DNA of 46,181 nucleotides from Acidobacteriota bacterium (GTDB lineage Bacteria; Acidobacteriota; Terriglobia; Bryobacterales; Bryobacteraceae). Both the position numbers and the translations under genes were made by a program. The DNA lies in assembly GCA_016201205.1 (NCBI GenBank), contig JACQDF010000099.1, positions 1-46,181 on the forward strand, in the 5' to 3' direction. This document shows positions 8,966-15,273 of the stretch, piece by piece. The notes beneath the pieces are model-generated. The model made no database searches. It had not been told where the DNA came from and saw only the letters and a list, made by a program, of their open reading frames with translations. Each line of letters opens with the position of its first letter. The first letter of the stretch is position 1.

Positions 8966-10392
8966 GCAAGCAATGCTTGGGAAGATCTTGCGGAATCCTG
9001 GTTGTGGATGACGACGAAGTATTGACCGCCAGCCTGGCGAAAGTTCTGCGCCAGCGCTTTTCGTGTGTCTATGAGGCTCTCTCCGGAGCGGAGGCGGTGG
9101 CGATTCTGTCAAAAGAAAACAACATCTGCCTCGTGTTGGTGGATCTCATCATGCCGGTGATGGACGGGCTCAGCGTGCTGGAGTACATCCGGCAGGCGGA
9201 CGCCGAGGCGAGCGTCGTCCTCATGACCGGTTTTGGCACGATCGAGACAGCAGTGGAGGCGATCAAACGCGGCGCGGAAGACTACATTACAAAGCCATTT
9301 GACAGCCAGACGGTGCTGAAAAAAGTCTCGCGACTGATGGAACTCTACGAGCTGAAAGCCCGGGTAGCCGGTCTGGAACTTCAGAATGAGCCCGGTTCGC
9401 CTTTCGCGTCCATCGTCACCGGATCCCCGGCCATGCGGAAGGTGATTGACCGGGCTCGCGTCGCCGCGCTCAGTTCGGCGCCGGTTCTGCTGGTGGGAGA
9501 GACCGGGACAGGAAAGGAGATGATGGCCCGGGCCATTCATTTCGCCAGCCCGCGGGCGGCTCAGTCCTTTGTGCCAGTGAACTGCGCGGCGCTTCCTCAG
9601 GAGCTGGTGGAGAGTGAATTGTTCGGCTATCGCAAGGGGGCATTCACCGGCGCTCTGTCGGATCACCGTGGACTGTTCCAGGCCGCCCACCAGGGAACCT
9701 TGTTTCTGGACGAGATTGCCGAGATGCCGATGAGCGCGCAAGCCAAGCTGCTTCGAGTGTTGGAGGAAGGCGAGGTTCGACCGGTGGGAGAAACAGTGCC
9801 TCACCAGGTGGATGTGAGAGTGATTTCCGCATCGAACCGTCCCTTGTCCGAGTTGGCCAGCACTGCCCTGCGGGAAGACCTTTTCTTTCGAGTTTCAACC
9901 ATCGTTATCGAACTACCCCCGCTGCGCAAGCGTCCGGAGGACCTGTGCCTGCTGGTGCAACATTTCCTGAGGGAGTTCAGCCAGAAGTACGGCCGGCGAA
10001 TCTCGATCGATCGCGGAGCGGCGAACCGCCTGTCAGAGTATTCTTTCCCGGGCAATGTGCGCGAGCTGAGGCACATTCTGGAAAGCGCCGTGGCACTGTC
10101 CGCCGACAACCCTCAGATGATCAATGAACGTGACCTGACTCCGGTGTTACGGTCCCAGACCGCTCAGCCGGCAGTCAACAGCTTGCCAGCCAATGTCGGC
10201 GCCGATTGCTCGCTCGAGGCTCTCGAGAAGTTCGCGATTCGGCAGGCTTTGCGTGTTGCCTCGGACAACAAGTCACGGGCCGCGGAACTGCTCGGTCTCT
10301 CCCGCGGAGCGCTTTATCGCAAGCTGCGGGAGTACGGCCTGGATGCTGATCAAGGGCAGCCGTTGCAGCCCGCCAAAGGCGAGACTGTCTAA
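8962..10392 (+). CDS. NtrC-family sigma-54-dependent response regulator
   Basis: A 476-residue regulator with all three standard parts. The receiver has phospho-Asp61 in [11 protein letters not shown] and a conserved Lys in ITKPFD. The AAA+ domain has Walker A GETGTGKE at 179-186, the sigma-54-contacting loop GAFTGA at 226-231, Walker B LFLDEI and an FPGNVREL sensor II segment. A Fis-type helix-turn-helix follows near 435-465 ([18 protein letters not shown]). All residues needed for sigma-54 activation are intact. It is coupled by ATGA to the PAS kinase. The next genes downstream, after 374 bp, are the electron-transfer cluster, whose leader has TGGCAC motifs, so that cluster is the most likely target; this is inference. 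Confidence 0.95.
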   Translation: MSKQCLGRSCGILVVDDDEVLTASLAKVLRQRFSCVYEALSGAEAVAILSKENNICLVLVDLIMPVMDGLSVLEYIRQADAEASVVLMTGFGTIETAVEAIKRGAEDYITKPFDSQTVLKKVSRLMELYELKARVAGLELQNEPGSPFASIVTGSPAMRKVIDRARVAALSSAPVLLVGETGTGKEMMARAIHFASPRAAQSFVPVNCAALPQELVESELFGYRKGAFTGALSDHRGLFQAAHQGTLFLDEIAEMPMSAQAKLLRVLEEGEVRPVGETVPHQVDVRVISASNRPLSELASTALREDLFFRVSTIVIELPPLRKRPEDLCLLVQHFLREFSQKYGRRISIDRGAANRLSEYSFPGNVRELRHILESAVALSADNPQMINERDLTPVLRSQTAQPAVNSLPANVGADCSLEALEKFAIRQALRVASDNKSRAAELLGLSRGALYRKLREYGLDADQGQPLQPAKGETV

Positions 10393-10445
10393 AAAATGCA
10401 CAAGCCTCCAGCACTCGTACAATACCTCTGCGTTTTCAACAAGTT

Positions 10446-10467
10446 AGATCCTTAGTCTAGCGGATCT
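10446..10467. promoter_or_regulatory. inverted repeat, candidate activator-binding site
   Basis: AGATCC and GGATCT are perfect 6-bp inverted arms with a 10-bp spacer. The element lies 54 bp after the NtrC-type regulator and 10 bp upstream of a sigma-54-like site. It may be an enhancer site for that regulator or a weak terminator; there is no T-run after it. Confidence 0.25.
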
Positions 10468-10476
10468 GTCCAGTTA

Positions 10477-10491
10477 TGGCACAGAGGGAGC
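10477..10491 (+). promoter_or_regulatory. sigma-54-like promoter, upstream candidate
   Basis: TGGCAC matches the -24 element exactly, and GG (10478-10479) is followed after 10 bases by GC (10490-10491). The -12 element reads GAGCA instead of TTGCA, so the match is partial. It would give a leader of about 265 bases before the decaheme cytochrome gene. Confidence 0.35.
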
Positions 10492-10641
10492 AAGCCCTGA
10501 AGACAGTTCCCGCACCAGCCTTCTCCTGACTAACCCCTTGTCTATCAGCTAGTTATCCATCCATCTGGGCCGCGGCTCTCTTCGTGCTCTTATAAGCGCG
10601 TCAGGGGGACGAGTATGGGAGGTTGGAGCCTGTCAACACCT

Positions 10642-10702
10642 CCGCTTGCTGACGCGCGCGGCTCAGAAAGCGCTTCCGAGCCGCGACCGTTAAGCGAAGC
10701 GG
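10642..10702. repeat. REP-like palindromic element, full copy
   Basis: A 61-bp imperfect palindrome: CCGCTTGCT at the left end mirrors AGCGAAGCGG at the right, and GCGCGGCTC mirrors GAGCCGCG inside. The same element recurs at 13964, 30461 and 46017. It lies in the leader of the decaheme operon and could form a large hairpin or cruciform. Confidence 0.75.
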
Positions 10703-10717
10703 TGGCACACATATTTC
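10703..10717 (+). promoter_or_regulatory. sigma-54-like promoter, proximal candidate
   Basis: TGGCAC matches the -24 element, but the -12 position reads TTTCG (GG-N10-TC), one step from consensus. The implied start near 10728 would give a leader of about 40 bases containing the AGGAGGG ribosome site, an ideal layout. TGGCACAC also follows the half-repeat at 14005, so the motif may belong to the repeat rather than to a promoter. Confidence 0.25.
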
Positions 10718-10766
10718 GTCGTGAGTCAAGAGGCTCGGATCGGGCCGCAGCCATAGGAGGGTACGA

Positions 10767-11747
10767 ATGAAACGATTCTCGACGCCCGCGATTCTCACTT
10801 TGTTTGCCGGCATGGCCTTGGCTGCGCCGCAACAACCGATGGACGAATCCCAATACGTCGGCAGCCAGATCTGCGAGGAGTGCCACCGCCAGGGATATCG
10901 GAAATTCGGAGCCACGAAAATGGCACGGGTTTTCTTCGAAGCTCCCCGATCCGCGCTGGAATCCAAAGGCTGCGAAGCCTGTCACGGCCCGGGGCGGGAG
11001 CATGTGCAGAAAGCCCGCGAGCGCGACCGTGCCCGGGAGCTGGGAGTTCCTTATGAAGGACCCAAGAGCTCGGAGTTCATCAAACAGCTCGGCAAGGACT
11101 CGCCCATGCCGGCCCGAGCGCAGAACGCCCAATGCTTGCAGTGCCACCAAAAAGGCCAGAGGTTGTTCTGGAAGGGGAGCACTCACGAGGCCAGAGGAAT
11201 CGCCTGTGTCACCTGTCACCAGGTTCACCAAAAGGTGGAACCGTTCCAGATTGCGAGCCGCTTCAAGGAACCGTTGTCTGACAACCGGATGTTTGTCAAG
11301 CCCTCGCAGATGGAGGTCTGCTTCCAGTGCCACCAGATGCGGCGGGCCCAACTCCAGCGGTCTTCCCATATGCCCTTCCGCGAGGGCAAGGTGACCTGCA
11401 CCAGTTGCCACAATCCGCACGGAACTCCGAATCCAAAGCTGTTGACCGAAGCGACCACCAACGAGACTTGTTATAAGTGCCACGCGGAGAGGCGCGGCCC
11501 TTTCCTGTGGGAACACCCACCGGTGATGGAGGATTGCCTCAACTGCCACGAGGCTCACGGCTCGAGCCATCCGCAATTGCTCAAGGCGACCGCGCCGCGA
11601 CTTTGCCAGCGGTGTCATGTGAATACCAGGCACCCCAGCACGCCCCAATTGGCAACCACCCGCTTCGTGTTTAATCGCGGGTGCACAAACTGCCATTCAC
11701 AGATTCACGGCTCCAACCACCCCTCCGGGCTCAGGTTCCACCGATGA
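10767..11747 (+). CDS. decaheme c-type cytochrome, MtrA/DmsE/PioA type
   Basis: A 326-residue exported protein with a signal peptide (MKRFSTPAILTLFAGMALA) and exactly ten CxxCH heme sites: CEECH (36-40), CEACH, CLQCH, CVTCH, CFQCH, CTSCH, CYKCH, CLNCH, CQRCH and CTNCH. Ten hemes in about 300 residues is the signature of the MtrA/PioA/DmsE family, which threads through an outer-membrane barrel as an electron wire. The next gene encodes that barrel (MtrB/PioB type), 12 bp downstream. An AGGAGGG site 8 bp before the ATG supports the start. The leader carries sigma-54-like motifs and a REP-like palindrome. Electrons may flow outward (metal or extracellular acceptor reduction) or inward (for example iron oxidation); sequence alone does not decide. 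Confidence 0.95.
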   Translation: MKRFSTPAILTLFAGMALAAPQQPMDESQYVGSQICEECHRQGYRKFGATKMARVFFEAPRSALESKGCEACHGPGREHVQKARERDRARELGVPYEGPKSSEFIKQLGKDSPMPARAQNAQCLQCHQKGQRLFWKGSTHEARGIACVTCHQVHQKVEPFQIASRFKEPLSDNRMFVKPSQMEVCFQCHQMRRAQLQRSSHMPFREGKVTCTSCHNPHGTPNPKLLTEATTNETCYKCHAERRGPFLWEHPPVMEDCLNCHEAHGSSHPQLLKATAPRLCQRCHVNTRHPSTPQLATTRFVFNRGCTNCHSQIHGSNHPSGLRFHR

Positions 11748-11759
11748 GGGAGGCCAGAC

Positions 11760-13958
11760 ATGGAGACACCAGCAATGAAAGCACTCAATCGGCTGATCAG
11801 TCATGTGATCGTTGCGCAAGTTGCACTGCTGTCCGGACCGGCGCTTCAAGCCCAGGAAGAGAAACCTGCACGCGGGCTGGTTGAGATCGGTGTGCGGCAA
11901 CTGGCCGGTGATCATGGCTCTTCGAAATTCAACGAATACCACCACATCCCCGCCGGATTCTACCTGCAACAGTTCGAGGTCTACTTCAACAAGCTGCCAG
12001 GAAAGTTCTTCCTGAATGCCCAGACACGCGAGACCCTGGAAAAAGACCAGAGTTACCGGTTTGGCTTGGGCCAGGAAGGCAAGTACCGGTTTGAGTTTCG
12101 ATGGGATCGTACGCCTCATGTCTTTGCGAACGGCGCGCGGGTGTTCTTCGGCGGATCAGGCGGCGTTTACACGATCCCCGGCCCCACCCGCTCTCTGCTC
12201 CAGTCCACGCCCGCCAATCTGCCATCTCTGGTGGACGGAGCCCAGCTACAGGGCGTGTCGCTGGCGCGGAACGCCGGCACCGGGACGTTCACCTACACTC
12301 CCACGGCGAACTGGGCGGTTCAGTTGCAGTACTCCAACGAGCAGCAAGCGGGGGTTCGACCCATCGGCACGACGACCAACGCGTTCACCAACTCGATCGA
12401 GCTTCCGGAGCCCGTCGACTACCGAACCAACCAGGCCAAGGCGAGCGTCGAGTATGGAAATGATAAAGGTGGCTTTCAGTCCAGCTACTCCGGCTCACTC
12501 TTTCGAAACAGAGTGGGGGAACTCGTTTGGGACAATCCGTTCCGGACGGCGGACGCTGCCGGGGGCGCCTCCCGGGGGCGGATCGACCTGTATCCGGATA
12601 ATGCCGCCCACGCTCTCAGTTTTGCCGGCGCTTACAATCTTGCTGAGTCCACGCGTCTGATGGCGAGCATTTCGCCAGGCTGGATGCTCCAGAACGACGC
12701 GTTTCTTCCCTTTACGATCAACACTGCCCTTGCTGGCGTTCCCGCGCTTCCGGCCGCCAGTCTGAATGGGAAGAAGCAAAGATTGTCCATGAACTACACG
12801 GCGACCAGCAATCCGCTGCCGGCACTAACCTTAACCGCGCGCTACCGATCGTATGACTACAATAACAACACTCCGAGCCTGGTCTTCTCCAATTATGTTC
12901 GAGCGGACGCCGACATGCCCGGTCCGGCGCGAAGAAGTCTTCCCTATGCTTACAACCGCCAGAATCTCGGTTTGGAGGCTAGCTGGCAGTTCCTGAACAA
13001 GCACGCTTTGAAGGCAGGTTACGACATGGAACGGTTCGACCGGGAGCATCGTGACACCACCCGGTCGAATGAGCATACGGGAGGCGTGACGCTGGACATA
13101 AACCCCAAGAAATGGCTGCTGGTCAGAACGTCGTACAAGCATGCGCGGCGGGAGCCGCGGCACTATGAAGCCAACGAGGAATCCTTCCCGCTGGGCGAGG
13201 GCGCGTTGAGCCTTGGCGAACTACCAGGCTTGCGGAAATTCGATCAGGCAGCCCGGAGCCGGGATCGCGCTGAGGCTCTTCTCCAGATGGACTCCGACAA
13301 ATGGAGCTTATCCGGCTCCTACTTCACGACGCAGGATCGCTACACGCAATCACTCTACGGCCTGCTCAACGACGTCAGCTACAATTACACGGTCGATGTC
13401 TCTTACCAGCTCCGGCACGACGTCACCCTGTTCGCTGACTACACACGGGAAAGATACAGATACAATCAGCGTTCGCGGCAGCGAGTTCCGCCGACGGCCA
13501 CGGCGCCGGCAAACGATTCGCCCAACAACGACTGGGAAAGCTTCACCCGGGACGTCGTGCACACCGGAGAAGTGGGGATCAACGCCTCGGCTCTCCGGAA
13601 GAAAGTAACGATCGACACTTTCTACAGCCTGACGGTGGCAAAGGGCTCGATCGCCACCCGGGCCATGGGCTCTTCCTCCATTGCAGGGTTCCTGGTGACG
13701 ACGGCCCAGGATTATCCGAATACGGGCAACCGGTTTCATCAGGTGACGACCACATGCCGGTACCAACTGCCGCGGAGCGCCGCCCTCAAGCTGGACTACC
13801 GATTCGAGCGTTACGACCGCGTCGATTTTCAAATTGACCGGATGAGGCCCTACATGGTTCCTCTGGACCCGTCTACGAATACTTCGATCTATTTGGGGTT
13901 GGATTTTCCCCGGTACAACGTTCACATCATCAGCGTGGCGTTGGAATACCGGTTCTAA
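11760..13958 (+). CDS. MtrB/PioB-family outer-membrane beta-barrel
   Basis: A 732-residue outer-membrane protein with a signal peptide (cleavage after ALQAQ), then GLVEIGVRQLAGD, a typical opening of MtrB/PioB proteins, then a long series of alternating amphipathic strands ending in the C-terminal Phe (LEYRF) expected of BamA substrates. In known porin-cytochrome conduits this barrel sheaths the decaheme protein encoded just upstream. The N-terminal CxxC pair important in Shewanella MtrB is not seen. The ATG at 11760, 8 bp after GGGAGG, is preferred over the in-frame ATG at 11775. No surface decaheme protein (MtrC/OmcA type) follows, which resembles the two-part PioAB arrangement. Confidence 0.88.
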   Translation: METPAMKALNRLISHVIVAQVALLSGPALQAQEEKPARGLVEIGVRQLAGDHGSSKFNEYHHIPAGFYLQQFEVYFNKLPGKFFLNAQTRETLEKDQSYRFGLGQEGKYRFEFRWDRTPHVFANGARVFFGGSGGVYTIPGPTRSLLQSTPANLPSLVDGAQLQGVSLARNAGTGTFTYTPTANWAVQLQYSNEQQAGVRPIGTTTNAFTNSIELPEPVDYRTNQAKASVEYGNDKGGFQSSYSGSLFRNRVGELVWDNPFRTADAAGGASRGRIDLYPDNAAHALSFAGAYNLAESTRLMASISPGWMLQNDAFLPFTINTALAGVPALPAASLNGKKQRLSMNYTATSNPLPALTLTARYRSYDYNNNTPSLVFSNYVRADADMPGPARRSLPYAYNRQNLGLEASWQFLNKHALKAGYDMERFDREHRDTTRSNEHTGGVTLDINPKKWLLVRTSYKHARREPRHYEANEESFPLGEGALSLGELPGLRKFDQAARSRDRAEALLQMDSDKWSLSGSYFTTQDRYTQSLYGLLNDVSYNYTVDVSYQLRHDVTLFADYTRERYRYNQRSRQRVPPTATAPANDSPNNDWESFTRDVVHTGEVGINASALRKKVTIDTFYSLTVAKGSIATRAMGSSSIAGFLVTTAQDYPNTGNRFHQVTTTCRYQLPRSAALKLDYRFERYDRVDFQIDRMRPYMVPLDPSTNTSIYLGLDFPRYNVHIISVALEYRF

Positions 13959-13963
13959 CAGCT

Positions 13964-14003
13964 CCGCTTGCTCACGCGCGCGGCTCAGAAAGCGCTGGAG
14001 CGG
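13964..14003. repeat. REP-like palindromic element, half copy
   Basis: It matches the left half and loop of the element at 10642 (CCGCTTGCT, one base changed, then ACGCGCGCGGCTCAGAAAG), after which the inner right arm is missing and the sequence resumes with GAGCGG. It sits between the MtrB-type gene and the CuA protein gene, so it may affect transcript stability within the operon. Confidence 0.65.
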
Positions 14004-14028
14004 TTGGCACACCGAGAAGGGAGGCGGC

Positions 14029-14442
14029 ATGCAAGAAGCGCCCGGAAGCACGAGGAGGATTCTTCCTTTTGTTGGCGTTGTGTTATTGGCCGTGGTGGCA
14101 AGCTCGGCGAGCGGCCCCCGGGTGATTGACCTGGTCGCTGATAGCGACAACAAGTTCAAGATCCCGCGGCAGAAGGAGGCGGTGATCACTCTGCGGGCAA
14201 GTGAAGTGGTGGTTCTTCGCATCACCTCCCGCCGGGGCACGGAGTGGGAAAAAGATGATGCGGTTCACAGCCTCACCATCACCGCCCTGAAGGACCGGGG
14301 GTGGGATCTGCGTCTGAAGGAGGGCACGAAGCTGTTTCCGGTGGTGGCCCCGGCGCAGCCCGGCGAGTATGTGGTCGAGTGCACCATCAAGTGCGGGAAA
14401 GGCCACGACGACATGCGAATGAAGTTGATTGTCGTCCCCTGA
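14029..14442 (+). CDS. periplasmic CuA-type cupredoxin-domain protein
   Basis: A 137-residue protein with one N-terminal hydrophobic segment (residues 11-27, signal anchor or signal peptide) and a cupredoxin fold. The C-terminal loop CTIKCGKGHDDM places Cys118, Cys122, His126 and Met129 at the spacing of the CuA site of cytochrome oxidase subunit II (C-x3-C-x3-H-x2-M), with His80 (VHSLTI) as the remaining ligand. All five side-chain ligands of a dinuclear CuA centre are present; only the residue equivalent to the backbone-carbonyl Glu differs (Ile120). No oxidase subunit I or N2O-reductase gene is in the window. It lies between the MtrB-type gene and the ferredoxin gene, so it may relay electrons across the periplasm. 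A ligand-binding role without electron transfer cannot be excluded. Confidence 0.8.
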   Translation: MQEAPGSTRRILPFVGVVLLAVVASSASGPRVIDLVADSDNKFKIPRQKEAVITLRASEVVVLRITSRRGTEWEKDDAVHSLTITALKDRGWDLRLKEGTKLFPVVAPAQPGEYVVECTIKCGKGHDDMRMKLIVVP

Positions 14443-14451
14443 GGTGTGGAT

Positions 14452-15273
14452 ATGGCGCCTTCACGTCGCAGTTTCATCCAGTTCCTGGCCGGGGGAGCGG
14501 GCCTGTTGTTTCTCGGCTGGACGGCACTGAAGGCGCTTTCGGCGCGGGTCTTTCAGGCAGCGCTCCCTCCGCGCTCGGTGGCGCCCGGCAACCACCGATG
14601 GGTGATGGTGATCGACCTGGCGAAATGCGATGGCTGCAAGGACTGCACCAAGGCCTGCAACAAGATGCATTTCGTGCCGCCCTTTCAGGAATGGATCAAG
14701 GTCTATGAGGTCAGCGACAACATGGCTGCCGGTCCCTACTTCCTGGCGCGTCCCTGTATGCAGTGCGACAATCCTCCCTGCGTGCGGGGATGCCCGACGG
14801 GCGCCACGTTCAAGCGCACGGACGGGATTGTCATCCAGGACAACGACCGGTGCATCGGCTGCCGCAATTGCATCGCGCAGTGCCCTTATTCGGCGCGCTT
14901 TTTTAATTGGGGGGAGCCGAAGCACACGGCCGAGGAGCTGGCCCATCCTTATTCGATTGAACACAACTATCCGCACCGCATGGGTGTGGTCGAGAAGTGC
15001 ATCTTCTGCCCGGACATGCTCCGGGCGGGCAAGCTGCCAGCCTGCGCCGAGGCCTGCACCATGGGCGCCGTCTACTTCGGCGATGAGCTCGAGGATGCAG
15101 TCACCAACCAGAAAGGCGAAACGATCCAGTTCTCCAAGGTTGCCAAGCGCGGCGCCGCCTTCCGTTTGCTCCAGGAACTGGGAACCGAGCCTCGCGTCTA
15201 CTACCTGCCGCCTGCCGGCCGCAAATATCCCGCTCCTGACGAGAAGCCTCATGCCATGGGGAGCACCGCATGA
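14452..15273 (+). CDS. Tat-exported four-cluster ferredoxin (DmsB/PsrB/NrfC type)
   Basis: A 273-residue iron-sulfur protein. The leader SRRSFIQFLAGGAGLL is a Tat signal. Four cysteine groups of the DmsB/PsrB/NrfC family follow: CDGCKDCTKACN, CMQCDNPPCVRGCP, CIGCRNCIAQCP and CIFCPDMLRAGKLPACAEAC, predicting four [4Fe-4S] clusters. Such proteins move electrons between an NrfD/PsrC membrane subunit and a periplasmic partner. The ATG at 14452 follows GAGGTG and begins 10 bp after the CuA gene; a GTG two codons earlier is the alternative. The stop overlaps the ATG of the NrfD-type gene (ATGA). No molybdopterin catalytic subunit accompanies it, so the partner is probably one of the neighbouring copper or heme proteins. 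Confidence 0.92.
   Translation: MAPSRRSFIQFLAGGAGLLFLGWTALKALSARVFQAALPPRSVAPGNHRWVMVIDLAKCDGCKDCTKACNKMHFVPPFQEWIKVYEVSDNMAAGPYFLARPCMQCDNPPCVRGCPTGATFKRTDGIVIQDNDRCIGCRNCIAQCPYSARFFNWGEPKHTAEELAHPYSIEHNYPHRMGVVEKCIFCPDMLRAGKLPACAEACTMGAVYFGDELEDAVTNQKGETIQFSKVAKRGAAFRLLQELGTEPRVYYLPPAGRKYPAPDEKPHAMGSTA

Larger units (their letters stand above)
10393..10766. other. 374-bp leader region before the decaheme operon
   Basis: No convincing protein-coding frame is seen. It holds, in order, an inverted repeat AGATCC/GGATCT (10446-10467), a TGGCAC-N-GC sigma-54-like site (10477-10491), a GGAGGT/ACCTCC inverted pair (about 10618-10640), a 61-bp REP-like palindrome (10642-10702), a second TGGCAC motif (10703-10717), and an AGGAGGG ribosome site before the ATG at 10767. 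A long untranslated leader with regulatory function is possible. Confidence 0.45.

Noticed and set aside
10767..11747. Assigning the decaheme protein to a DMSO reductase system (dmsE)
   Set aside because: The neighbouring ferredoxin and NrfD genes look DMSO-reductase-like, but no molybdopterin catalytic subunit is present in the window, so a specific dms assignment is not supported.
14005..14010. TGGCAC before the CuA gene as a third sigma-54 promoter
   Set aside because: There is no GC at the -12 distance, and transcription would begin at the start codon itself. The motif directly follows the REP-like half copy, as at 10703.
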